This document shows, piece by piece, positions 16,824 through 24,936 of a stretch of DNA of 64,000 nt. Position numbers and translations under genes: made by a program. Numbering within the stretch: position 1 is the stretch's first letter; every line of letters begins with the position of its first letter. Origin of the DNA: Janthinobacterium sp. PAMC25594 (GTDB lineage: Bacteria > Pseudomonadota > Gammaproteobacteria > Burkholderiales > Burkholderiaceae_D); NCBI RefSeq assembly GCF_019443505.1, contig NZ_CP080377.1, positions 2,170,001 to 2,234,000 of the forward strand. Direction: 5' to 3'. The notes below the pieces were generated by a model, which saw only the letters and a program-made list of their open reading frames with translations, ran no database searches and was not told where the DNA came from.

Positions 16824-17666
16824 ATGAATGCCACACTTCCTATCGGACACCGCGACCCTCGCACAGAGATGGTGCCCGTCACATATCTCCGCCTCGCTGT
16901 CGACCTGCTGGTGACAGCACACCACAACTTGGAATACTGGAACACAGTTCCTATTCCTTCGCGCCCAACCAACCGGGTCGCTTTCGAAGAACTCCGCCAG
17001 CTCACGGTCTTTCTTCCGCTGTTCCTTGTTACCCTTGCTTTTGTCAAATTCGGTTTTACTGGCGCCCTGCTCGCCTTCATCGTAGCTCTACCGCTGATGA
17101 TATACCTGCATAAAAGCCTGGCCCGCGCCATCGTTCGCAAGGGCATTGAATCGCGCGAACGAGATAGCGGCCGCTACGCTTTCACGGAGTTCATGTGCCA
17201 GGAATTCGACCTGCCCCCTGAAGACGTGACAATCGGCTTGGTGCTAAAAATGAGCGCTGACTTCAGCACATGGCTGGAAACAGCGACTCGTTTGCGTCTA
17301 CGTGATGAAGCTGCTGCATACAAGGGGCCTACCACGCAATCGAAAAAAAAAGCTGTCGCAGATATGGCACTAACGGAGCATGAATTTAATCTGCATCGTG
17401 CCGCCGGAATTGGTGCTATAGCTGCGGACGCATTAACCGCCACTGACGAAGTCGACGCTATGCCGTTGTTACTCAACCCAGCAACCGGCTTGCCGATGCT
17501 CAATGATGTGATCGACCTTCACGGCAATACGTTCGGTCTTACTAACGTCGATGACATGCTCAATGACATGAGCAACATCAACTCCGTTGATGTGAACTTC
17601 TATGGTGGCTTCGAATCTCACCTCACCGGGTTCGAGCCTGGCCTTGGCGGCTTCGAAAATGAATGA
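16824..17666 (+). CDS. Hypothetical membrane-anchored protein, 280 aa
   Basis: The start MNATLPIGHRDPRTEMV at 16824 is the first plausible one; the earlier in-frame sequence has no protein character. Two adjacent transmembrane helices occur near residues 62-100 (LTVFLPLFLVTLAFVKFGFTG, then ALLAFIVALPLMIYL). A long soluble C-terminal part follows, ending in an acidic Asn/Gly-rich tail (DMLNDMSNINSVDVNFYGGF). I do not recognise the family. It converges on the rep gene and its tail lies against the origin-like sequence. Confidence 0.5.
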   Translation: MNATLPIGHRDPRTEMVPVTYLRLAVDLLVTAHHNLEYWNTVPIPSRPTNRVAFEELRQLTVFLPLFLVTLAFVKFGFTGALLAFIVALPLMIYLHKSLARAIVRKGIESRERDSGRYAFTEFMCQEFDLPPEDVTIGLVLKMSADFSTWLETATRLRLRDEAAAYKGPTTQSKKKAVADMALTEHEFNLHRAAGIGAIAADALTATDEVDAMPLLLNPATGLPMLNDVIDLHGNTFGLTNVDDMLNDMSNINSVDVNFYGGFESHLTGFEPGLGGFENE

Positions 17667-17805
17667 TTAATGCTATGAGCGTTATCGAATCGACCGCGCC
17701 CTCCAGAGAAACACACAAGGGCGGCCGCATTGGAAACCAGCTCGCGTAACATGCGTGCGGCCTGGGGCGGCATACACGTTAGCAGGCTTGCCGCGCGGTG
17801 TCGCT

Positions 17806-17850
17806 CTTGGGTTATCTGATATGGCTTTTGTCCGATGGGATTTCGTCTCA
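17806..17850 (-). other. ColE2-type replication origin candidate
   Basis: Read on the minus strand, the rep stop codon opens TGAGACGAAAT, and AAGCCATATCAGATAAC follows (plus-strand 17811-17827). As I recall it, the minimal ColE2 origin starts TGAGACCAGAT and contains AAGCCTTATCAGATAAC, and it lies immediately after rep. Position and sequence therefore agree. The comparison is from memory and was not aligned. Confidence 0.6.
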
Positions 17851-19164
17851 CAGTGATTCACCAGAATCACCTTCGGCTTTGCGGTGGCGATACCAGGTCG
17901 CTCTTGATACACCTTGTTGAATCCACGGGTGGGTGCCCATTGTCGTTGCTGGTCTTCCGACAAGCTGCGTCTTCCGATGTTGCAAGTCGCCAGGATGTGT
18001 CTGCGCAGAAACTGCACGCTTATGCCGATACCAAGTTGACCTGGAGACTTGTGCGACAACCCACGGCTGACTAACTGCCGTCGTCTGCGGTCTTCCGCCA
18101 AGCCGGCCACGCGCTGCCTGCTTCTCGGAGAAATCGAACCCTGACCGTCTTGAATAACGACGACTACCAATATAACGTTCGATAATGCGAACAATACCGA
18201 TGACCTCCGAGTGTCCCAATGGGTGCTGGAAAAAGCCGTTACAACGCTCAGCGTAGTCCTGGAGACCATCCATGGACTGGGCATTGTTATAGGCCCAATG
18301 TCGCACAGCATCGAAAAGGGCTCGATTGCGGCCACCAACTTCAACTTCCACCAAATGGGTACTCTCTAACGAAGCACGCTGCCAGTTCTTATTGCTACCC
18401 CTCCTAAATGCCTTAATAACAACGTTCTTTGCGAGTTCTGCCAACGTATACGCAGGCATCTTCGCTGATCGAACCGTCAACCAAGCTGGGTGCATGGGAT
18501 TCTGCGTTAGTAGACTGTTGTAACTTAGATCCCCCCCCACAGCCAGACGTAGCGCTTCCTTGACTACGCGTAAATAAGCAAGCGGTCGGTAACGGCCTCG
18601 CTCTGAGCGACATACTGGGGAGCTAAGACGGTAAACCAGATGGTGATTGCCGCTGTCCGGGTTGATCGTGATGAACGATGGCTCAGGCAAGCCCGCGGTC
18701 CTCCAGCGTTCGTAATCGGAATGGTCGCAATCAAATATCAGCCAATGCACATGCGCAGGCGGATTTAGCTCCACTGACCTTAGATCCTTCGCCCTCTCCC
18801 AGCTGGAGTGCGACATACCCAGCGAATAGTCATCAGTGGCTTGAGGCCGATGAGGTAGGCAGCTCACGTCATCACCAAAAAAAGCGAGCACCTGAGGCGG
18901 CAAACTGGTGTGCGTTCGAACTGCCCTATAGCTCTGCGTAGTGACCGATACACCCAGCTTGGCAGCGAGCCCTAGCCACTGACCTCTCACTTTGGCACGT
19001 TCGTCATCCGAAAGTACCACATAGTGACTGAAGGACTGATCTAACGCATCAATCGTACGCCGAATGGCGTCTTGATGAGCCTTACCTGGCTTTCCGAATG
19101 GCGAAGCCAAGAATTGCTCGTGGCGGTCGTTAAGACGCGCGAGAATTTGCTCTTTGGTGAACAA
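17848..19164 (-). CDS. rep: ColE2-family plasmid replication initiator/primase Rep
   Basis: The 438-aa protein starts with TTG at 19164, with GAGGTG about five bases upstream. The replicase/primase domain (PF03090 type) shows WLIFDCDHSDYERW, SGNHHLVYRLSSPV and YNSLLTQNPMHPAW. A PriCT-like segment follows (GGRNRALFDAVRHWAYNNA). The C-terminus has two copies of an HTH-like repeat (QPWVVAQVSRSTWYRHKRA and HPWIQQGVSRATWYRHRKA) that should bind the origin. ColE2 Rep proteins bind the origin just downstream of their own gene and prime leading-strand synthesis. The gene is intact, so the element may still be able to replicate after excision. Confidence 0.85.
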   Translation of the reverse strand: MFTKEQILARLNDRHEQFLASPFGKPGKAHQDAIRRTIDALDQSFSHYVVLSDDERAKVRGQWLGLAAKLGVSVTTQSYRAVRTHTSLPPQVLAFFGDDVSCLPHRPQATDDYSLGMSHSSWERAKDLRSVELNPPAHVHWLIFDCDHSDYERWRTAGLPEPSFITINPDSGNHHLVYRLSSPVCRSERGRYRPLAYLRVVKEALRLAVGGDLSYNSLLTQNPMHPAWLTVRSAKMPAYTLAELAKNVVIKAFRRGSNKNWQRASLESTHLVEVEVGGRNRALFDAVRHWAYNNAQSMDGLQDYAERCNGFFQHPLGHSEVIGIVRIIERYIGSRRYSRRSGFDFSEKQAARGRLGGRPQTTAVSQPWVVAQVSRSTWYRHKRAVSAQTHPGDLQHRKTQLVGRPATTMGTHPWIQQGVSRATWYRHRKAEGDSGESL

Positions 19165-19187
19165 GGCACACCTCTGTTAGGTGTGCC
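19165..19187 (-). promoter_or_regulatory. Hairpin masking the rep Shine-Dalgarno site
   Basis: In the rep transcript, GGCACACCT-aacag-AGGTGTGCC forms a perfect 9-bp stem ending directly at the TTG start. The Shine-Dalgarno AGAGGTG lies in the loop edge and 3' arm. ColE2 plasmids control rep translation through a structured leader and an antisense RNA; this hairpin fits that mode. Confidence 0.6.
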
Positions 19188-19946
19188 GCATCAGCTAACT
19201 ATTAGCTGGCCTCGAGTTGGCGACGTGCCGCCGAGAGCGGAATCGCACTATAAAATTTTTCCTCCGCTGTGCGGCGGGTTAGATAGGGTAACTGCCCGCT
19301 TTTGAGCAGTGATGGATGGTATGCCCGCTCTTTGAGCGGGCCTTCACGCGGCTGAGCAGCGCTCTACACAAAGGTATGGCCTACGCTTGTCACGCGGCGT
19401 ATTGAATGCTTGGTTGAAAAGTTGGTCGGCGCTCAGGCCGATGGAAGGGACAGATGCCTGCGCGGTTGCGCTAGGAATGAGAAGCTCTTGCGTGCAAAGC
19501 GGAATATCGGTCATTGCGGTTTAAGATTGTTGAGGTATCCCGTATACTCAACTTTAATCCGCATCGCTGGCGCCCCACGCGCGAATTTCAGGATTTATTA
19601 CAAAAACTAGCTTAGTGACAGGCACTTTTTTATTTTGCAAATAGTCTACCTCGATTAGATCGAGATGCCTGTATCTCCATGTACAACCCAGCGCCCCCTA
19701 ATCCCGATTCGGCGTCTATCAACACGATGACTCGACACAAAAGCTGTACGACTAGCTCAAGATGCCCGATTAGCGCGCCTCGCAACGCTATATAACAGTG
19801 TGGCCGGATAGCGCTTCATCGTAATCGATAACAGCGACATACCACAGTTCTGTCAGAATGAAGCAAATCGCTGCTCTCAGTATGAATCACCTGGAGCTTC
19901 CTCAACTCCCTATCAAACGCAAACAGGGAGCAAAGCCCGTTAAGTC
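19188..19946. other. Rep leader and intergenic region up to recombinase gene
   Basis: No protein gene is seen. It holds further hairpins: CAGCTAA-cta-TTAGCTG (19191-19207) and GCCCGCTC-ttt-GAGCGGGC (19323-19341), the latter a candidate end of an antisense RNA opposing the rep leader. It also has the spaced inverted repeat GTTGAG-N12-CTCAAC (19529-19552). The rest is AT-richer DNA without recognisable signals. Confidence 0.45.
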
Positions 19947-21833
19947 TTATGACTGAATCGCTTCATGATTTGGAACGGCCCTCCCTGTTCCTCGCCAGTC
20001 ACCTCCCCATTCCCCATCCAACACGGAAATGAGATGGCTATCGACAGCTGGCCTTCCATCCAACCAACTGGAAAACGGCTTGGGTAAACTAAGCCCTTTG
20101 TATTGGAGATTTTTGACAAAAGGCATCATTAAAGTCGGATCGTAACCTTTTCCATATTTTCGTTCACTTCCCAACTTCAAGAAGAAATTTCTATCTGCAT
20201 CACTCGGCAACGTGCGGCCGCTGTAGAACTGTCCCAAACCGGCGGGCCAACTCATGTCAAACTGCGCGTTGCGCAAACAATCCTCAAGTGTATGCCTGAA
20301 ACTATGATTACCGTACCCAGCACCAAAGCCGAGCACATCACGTACAAAGGGTACGAATCGTTGCTCATATGCTCTACCCCATATTGGCTGCTCACTGGAG
20401 CGTTCAGGGATGGCGGAGGGGAATAGCGGCGACATTGCACCGCGTTTTTTTGCTGATGCCACAAAATCCATAAAACCCAACTCCAGCAGGATCGGATGAA
20501 TCGGCACGATCCGGCGCGTAGCTTCGTTTTTCACACTTCGTTTTGGCAAACCCTGAGCCTCCGACTCAGCTTCGTCCGTCACCTGAATTCTCACCAATAC
20601 GAATCCAGCTTCAACAATGATGTCGCTGGCAAGAAGCTGCAACGGCTCACGCACCCTAAATCCTTGATAAAGGCAGATTAAGGGAATCCAATATCGTGCA
20701 CCAAGGTCCCACTTCATCCGCCCTCTCCAGTTTGGAGCTCCAGGGTCATACCAAGCAGAGGACAACAAAGTATTTAATTGCGAGGTCGAGTATGGGTATC
20801 GTGGCCGCTTTCGTGTCTTCTCCTCCGCCGCCGTTATTCTGGGCATATTGTCCAACTCTACGACCGGATTGCGAGGACACATCTCCTGCGTTTTTGCCTC
20901 ACCAAAGGCTTCTGCCAATCCGGCTCGAACTTTCATGCAATATTTCATACTCCATGCAGCTTCACTTGCATGAAGGCGACTTTCGAAGAACTTATAGATA
21001 TCCAGAGAGGACACATCCTCTAAGACCTTGTCTCCGCAAAATTCGATGAGGCGTTTCCACCACGAGAAATTTGTTGTCTGCGTCTTGCGTCCATGTGTAG
21101 AGAGCCTCCTGACATAAAGAGGCGTGACGTCAGAGAGCCTAGCCTTACCCTTTGCGATAACTGAGGACGTGGCACCAATTTCCCATGCAGCTGGAAGTGG
21201 CTCCGCGTCAGGAAGTACCGGCTGCGCAAACTCCCCGCGCTGCCGTGCAGCCAGAATTTGACAGCCTTCTTGTGCAGCCCTCAGGAATTCGTATGTCAGC
21301 GCTTGGAGGTCTTCGCCTGTAGGATCGACTAATCGGTAGCCACGGAATAGCGTCAATTGTTCCACGATCGGTATAAAAGCCGATACATCTCCCAAAACGA
21401 CCGCATTTTTGATACTCGCAAGCACAGCAGCTACGTCGGCCGTCAGTTCGTCTGGCTCGTCACTGTGCATCCAGCGTTCCTGGCGGCTGCGTGCCGTGTA
21501 GTCAGCTGAAAGTCCTGCGAGATACAAAGCGGATAACTGTTCACCGAGGCCGGGACGATTAGCATCCAATGCCTTCAGCCTTTTTGCAGAGTCTTTTTTC
21601 AAATATGCATCGACGGCACCCTCGGTGCGCTGACCGAGTGCTAATTGCTGCCTAGTTGTTTGAAAGAGCTTGGTGCTTTGGGACTCTAACTCAGCCCACA
21701 TTGCTTTCGCCACACTAAATTGGCGCCCTAGCGCTTTCTTGATGACGGTCTTGCCTATCGCCGCCCGAAGGTCAGCAGGTACCGTCTTCAGATAGACATA
21801 CCCGGATTGGGTCTTACGTAGATTTGGGAGCAT
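19947..21833 (-). CDS. Tyrosine recombinase/integrase with DUF6538-like N-terminus
   Basis: The start MLPNLRKTQSGYVYLKTVP at 21833 has GAGG five bases upstream and is preferred over an in-frame start at 21929. The 628-aa protein opens with the DUF6538-like segment, then a SAM-like core-binding region (RLSTHGRKTQTTNFSWWKRLIEF is split here over two helices), and a catalytic domain with Arg in YQGFRVREPL, H-x-x-R in NHSFRHTLED and a Tyr near the C-terminus in SERKYGKGYD. It should integrate and excise the element at tRNA-Ser(UGA), judging by its position beside the 59-bp repeat. It is longer than a minimal integrase because of the large N-terminal region. Confidence 0.85.
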   Translation of the reverse strand: MLPNLRKTQSGYVYLKTVPADLRAAIGKTVIKKALGRQFSVAKAMWAELESQSTKLFQTTRQQLALGQRTEGAVDAYLKKDSAKRLKALDANRPGLGEQLSALYLAGLSADYTARSRQERWMHSDEPDELTADVAAVLASIKNAVVLGDVSAFIPIVEQLTLFRGYRLVDPTGEDLQALTYEFLRAAQEGCQILAARQRGEFAQPVLPDAEPLPAAWEIGATSSVIAKGKARLSDVTPLYVRRLSTHGRKTQTTNFSWWKRLIEFCGDKVLEDVSSLDIYKFFESRLHASEAAWSMKYCMKVRAGLAEAFGEAKTQEMCPRNPVVELDNMPRITAAEEKTRKRPRYPYSTSQLNTLLSSAWYDPGAPNWRGRMKWDLGARYWIPLICLYQGFRVREPLQLLASDIIVEAGFVLVRIQVTDEAESEAQGLPKRSVKNEATRRIVPIHPILLELGFMDFVASAKKRGAMSPLFPSAIPERSSEQPIWGRAYEQRFVPFVRDVLGFGAGYGNHSFRHTLEDCLRNAQFDMSWPAGLGQFYSGRTLPSDADRNFFLKLGSERKYGKGYDPTLMMPFVKNLQYKGLSLPKPFSSWLDGRPAVDSHLISVLDGEWGGDWRGTGRAVPNHEAIQS

Positions 21834-21943
21834 ATCGACCTCTTCTGTCGACGTCGCTCTCTGCTTGTGGTTTGTACCAGTCATTTGTACCAAAGGGTAG
21901 TAAAACCCCTTAATAATAAGCGAAATCAATCACTTATGGTGAA

Positions 21944-22002
21944 CTGGCGGAAGCGGTGAGATTCGAACTCACGAACAGTGTAACCCGTCGCTAGTTTTCA
22001 AG
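21944..22002. repeat. 59-bp att direct repeat (distal copy of tRNA-Ser 3' half)
   Basis: The segment is identical to 55401-55459 in the same orientation, covering the tRNA-Ser(UGA) 3' end through the anticodon loop. After the shared ...TTTTCAAG the sequences diverge. It marks the junction between the plasmid-like element and whatever follows to the right. Confidence 0.9.
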
Positions 22003-22351
22003 TCTTCAAAATACTTCATATATTTCAAATACTTACGCGGGATTTCGTTCCGTAGGCAATGTTTTTGCATCACCTTGTTACGTACTGTTTTCACCATTCC
22101 ACACGGTCGATGCGGAAACGTTTTTTTGTGCGAACTGCCTTTGTCGGAAAGGTGGTATTGCACTGCTGACTCGGATGCGGCGTACCTCAATAGCAACTTT
22201 TCCATACGAATCTGGCACTCAAGATAAAAAAGTCGCCCTTTTTCCAACAAGAACAACTCAATACGACTTTTTATTGCATTATCTTGGTGGAGAGGTTATA
22301 TTTAACATCGAAAAACGCCAGAAATACAACCCAATACAACTTTAGGTAAAA
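22003..22351. other. Gene-free AT-rich stretch after the att repeat
   Basis: An open minus-strand frame here runs into the tRNA repeat and has no protein character, so I do not annotate it. The right half (22260-22350) is AT-rich and should hold the promoter of the HTH gene at 22352. I see no clear -35/-10 pair. Confidence 0.4.
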
Positions 22352-22852
22352 ATGTCGCAACCTATTCCACACCCATCCTCGAAAAACATGCTGCCCCATC
22401 CATATTCACTCGAGTTTCCTGCCGCGTTGAGGGCGCGTCGCGAACTGCTTGGCATGAGCCGCGCGGCTTTGGCGCGAGCCGCCAACATTCATGGCGTGAT
22501 GCCGCGCCGTTACGAAGAACCGGACTGCGGCGAGTTTGCCCGCCCACGACCTGAGACCACATGGCTAGCACTGAACCGCGCCCTTGGTTACGAAATTCCC
22601 ACCGACCTTGAGCGCGACTTCGCCGAGGTTTTGGACATGCTGAACGATGGGTTGTTGGGAAGCGGACCATTGACCGCCCCGGACGAAGAACAATGGGCAC
22701 CTAATACACTACCTGTCGAAAACGATTCAACAGCGTTGCCACGTGCAAGCGGGGTATATTTGGCAGATGCCACACTGGAGGAAATCGTTACGTTCCTGCA
22801 TAGCAAAAACATCGAACCAACATTTCGTCACTTGCTTGTCAAGCACATTTGA
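22352..22852 (+). CDS. HTH (XRE-like) protein, 166 aa
   Basis: Residues 22-60 form an XRE-like HTH (FPAALRARRELLGMSRAALARAANIHGV, then RRYEEPDCGEFARP). The C-terminal part is acidic with a short conserved-looking end (ATLEEIVTFLHSKNIEPTFRHLL). The ribosome site is weak (AGG). It is the only gene between the 59-bp repeat and the hairpin array, and could regulate either integrated element. It might be a survivor of a third, small element sandwiched between them. Confidence 0.6.
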   Translation: MSQPIPHPSSKNMLPHPYSLEFPAALRARRELLGMSRAALARAANIHGVMPRRYEEPDCGEFARPRPETTWLALNRALGYEIPTDLERDFAEVLDMLNDGLLGSGPLTAPDEEQWAPNTLPVENDSTALPRASGVYLADATLEEIVTFLHSKNIEPTFRHLLVKHI

Positions 22853-22971
22853 CCAAAGTGATGCCGAAAAATCAACGCTGGCGCCAGGGGCAGGTCCGCC
22901 ATTCGGACACGAACTGATGTGTTGGGTGCTGTGAAAGCTGGCTCAGTTGAAGACCTGATTAGGGCCACGAA

Positions 22972-23089
22972 CGCGCGCCGTGGGCGCGCGATGCTGCCGC
23001 CTAGCGGCAGCATCGGGAGGATTCGGGGCGGGCTTGGCCGGTAGGCCCAGCCCTTCGAATCTCACACGCAGGGCACAAAGGCGCCCTGC
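22972..23089. repeat. Cluster of four consecutive hairpins
   Basis: CGCGCGCC-gtg-GGCGCGCG (22972-22990), CGATGCTGCCGC-cta-GCGGCAGCATCG (22989-23015), a 10-bp stem with one mismatch at 23030-23053 (GGGCTTGGCC with GGCCCAGCCC), and GCAGGGC with GCCCTGC (23068-23089). They follow each other almost without gaps, then abut a 62-nt palindrome. A TTCGAATCTCAC string inside (23054-23065) matches the T-arm side of tRNA-Ser. Confidence 0.6.
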
Positions 23090-23090
23090 T

Positions 23091-23152
23091 CGCTTCCGCC
23101 AGGAAATAAAGAAACCGCCCGAAGGCGGTTTCTTTATTTCCTGGCGGAAGCG
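23091..23152 (-). terminator. 62-nt perfect palindrome: tRNA-Ser 3' end plus terminator hairpin
   Basis: Two 29-nt arms around a CGAA loop pair perfectly. The core (GAAACCGCC-cgaa-GGCGGTTTC then TTTATTT) is a good bidirectional rho-independent terminator. Each outer arm begins with the tRNA-Ser acceptor end (CGCTTCCGCCA). On the minus strand the block reads as a tRNA 3' end followed by its terminator, duplicated in inverted form. The adjoining 23141-23155 shares 15 bp with the att repeat. Confidence 0.7.
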
Positions 23153-23398
23153 GTGTAATGCGAATAGCTAGGTTTCATGCTGCTTTCACGCGCCATGCAA
23201 CAGCCATACCTACTAATTTACCTACACATGAACATAGGTACAAAAAAGTCTAGGTTTACCCGGATGTACGCAGTTACATTTGGTAACGTGCGGTAGCGTA
23301 CGGATTTCCTTGTGGAAATGTACGACCCTGCGTAGGGGTTAGCTTTTCCCCAAGCCGAGCCTTACCTTCGGTTCCAAAGGCGAAAACCGGAGAAATAG

Positions 23399-23788
23399 AT
23401 GATTTTAATTGTAGAAGATGATGTCGACTTGGCGGAAACCTGTTCGATGGTCTTGGAGGCCAGCGGATACGAAGTGCAACTAGCGCACAGTGCCGAGGAG
23501 GCACTTACGAAAATACTGGCTCGCAAGCCGGATATGCTCATCTCGGATTGCGCCATGCCTGGCCAATCAGGCTTGGAACTCAGTCAACAATTGCGCACTC
23601 AATACAGTAGCAGCACCCTGCCAATTTTACTGATGAGTGGCTCGCCGCGTCGCCAGGTGGCTCCGGGGGATAGCTATGAGGCGTTTATCAGTAAACCCTT
23701 TCTGGCAGAGTCCCTGTTACTGGAAGTGAAGAAGTTGCTGAATGAATACGCTGCCGCACCGATTAAACTTATGCAAGGTAGCCAATGA
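23399..23788 (+). CDS. Single-domain response regulator
   Basis: The 129-aa protein is one CheY-like receiver: acidic pocket VEDDVD, acceptor Asp50 in LISDCAMPG, Thr/Ser in LLMSGS and Lys in ISKPF. It has no output domain. GGAG lies six to seven bases before the ATG. Its TGA overlaps the ATG of the kinase gene, so the two are cotranslated partners. GC content looks clearly lower than in the neighbouring phage head genes. It probably works as a phosphate shuttle or as an antagonist of another receiver. Confidence 0.9.
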   Translation: MILIVEDDVDLAETCSMVLEASGYEVQLAHSAEEALTKILARKPDMLISDCAMPGQSGLELSQQLRTQYSSSTLPILLMSGSPRRQVAPGDSYEAFISKPFLAESLLLEVKKLLNEYAAAPIKLMQGSQ

Positions 23789-24936
23789 AATTATCGACTT
23801 TCATCGTCTCAAATCTTGAAGTAATACTAGTGGAATGGGAAGACTTCGCCGGATCGCTGGCTCCCCTTGAGGATGCAACCAAAGTCGAGCTACGTGACCA
23901 TGCGGCGGCAGTACTCCGGGTCGTTGCGAGAGATCTTGATACACCACAAACAGAACATGAAAGCATTGCGAAGTCGCAGGGCAAAGCGGTTTCCTCAGAC
24001 ACCGATACTGCAGCAGAACTACATGCTGAAGAACGGGTCGCGGCTGGTTTTTCCGGCGAACAGGTGATGGCGGAATACAGGGCGCTAAGGTCCAGCGTTT
24101 TGAGATTATGGGCAAAGAGTACGGAACTGACCTCGCGGGAGGATATCCAGGACATCATACGCTTCAACGAGGCAATTGATCAGGCTCAAACCGAATCCAT
24201 GGCTCGTTACACGCAAATGCTGCGTGAGGCGCAAAACCTATTTCTCGCAATTCTTGGGCACGATGTGCGTACCCCACTCGGGGCGGTCAGCATGGGCGCT
24301 CAAATACTGCTGATGGATCAAACCTTGCCTTCCAAAGCGCTGAAGGTGGGGCTACGCATTCTGAATAGTTCAAAACGCATGGATGCGATCATACGCGACC
24401 TCCTAGACTTCTCAACCACCCACCTTGGCAATGGGATACCGATTGATCCACGCACGGTTGACCTGTTAGAAATATGCCAGCATACCCTCGATGAAGCAAA
24501 GGCCTTTCATCCTGACCGCAGGTTTGAACTGGTAGCCGAGGGGAACTTGACCGGCGCCTGGGATGGCCAGCGCATGGGCCAAGCATTTTCAAATCTAATA
24601 TCTAATGCAATCCAACATAGCTCCGCTAACAGCGCCATCACAATTTCAATCATTGGCTCGCCACAAGAAATCACCTACACAGTCCATAACGACGCAGAGG
24701 CAATTTCCCCTACAGTACTACGAACGCTGTTCGACCCCATCAAGCGCTTCGCCATACGCCCCGCCAGCGAGCGTGTGGGACCGCGCATGCAGAATTTAGG
24801 CTTGGGGTTGTATGTAGTGAAGGAAATTGTCACAGCACACGATGGAGACATATCTGTTACCTCAAGTGTTAATGATGGGGTTACTTTTACAGTACGCCTG
24901 CCACGACAGATTCCTCACCGAAGGTATGATGATTAA
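23785..24936 (+). CDS. Sensor histidine kinase with RsbRD-like N-terminal domain
   Basis: The 383-aa protein lacks membrane segments. Residues 1-140 form an RsbRD_N-like helical domain (EERVAAGFSGEQVMAEYRALRSSVL). HisKA follows, with His159 in AILGHDVRTPLGAVSMG, then an HATPase domain (SNLISNAIQHSS and LGLGLYVVKEIV). It should sense a cytoplasmic signal and phosphorylate the overlapping response regulator. The pair sits between the att side and the cos-like end of the prophage, where P2-type phages carry non-essential cargo. Confidence 0.88.
   Translation: MKLSTFIVSNLEVILVEWEDFAGSLAPLEDATKVELRDHAAAVLRVVARDLDTPQTEHESIAKSQGKAVSSDTDTAAELHAEERVAAGFSGEQVMAEYRALRSSVLRLWAKSTELTSREDIQDIIRFNEAIDQAQTESMARYTQMLREAQNLFLAILGHDVRTPLGAVSMGAQILLMDQTLPSKALKVGLRILNSSKRMDAIIRDLLDFSTTHLGNGIPIDPRTVDLLEICQHTLDEAKAFHPDRRFELVAEGNLTGAWDGQRMGQAFSNLISNAIQHSSANSAITISIIGSPQEITYTVHNDAEAISPTVLRTLFDPIKRFAIRPASERVGPRMQNLGLGLYVVKEIVTAHDGDISVTSSVNDGVTFTVRLPRQIPHRRYDD

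Larger units (their letters stand above)
13202..22002. mobile_element. Integrated ColE2-type plasmid-like element (left end not found)
   Basis: The segment joins a mobilisation-like gene, plasmid-style regulator, lipoprotein, ColE2 Rep with origin, and a tyrosine recombinase whose start lies 110 bp from a 59-bp copy of the tRNA-Ser(UGA) 3' half (21944-22002). This is the layout of an element integrated in that tRNA. I searched leftward for a second copy of the repeat and found none, so the left boundary given is only where plasmid features begin. The ABC-3C operon and the gene at 11445 could also belong to it. Confidence 0.55.

Noticed and set aside
1..19946. Left att copy for the plasmid-like element
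   Set aside because: Looked for the tRNA-Ser 3' half and its ends by eye; nothing beyond a few bases matched, so no left boundary is claimed.
21969..22256. 95-aa minus-strand frame overlapping the att repeat
   Set aside because: It runs into the tRNA-derived sequence and has no ribosome site or family resemblance.
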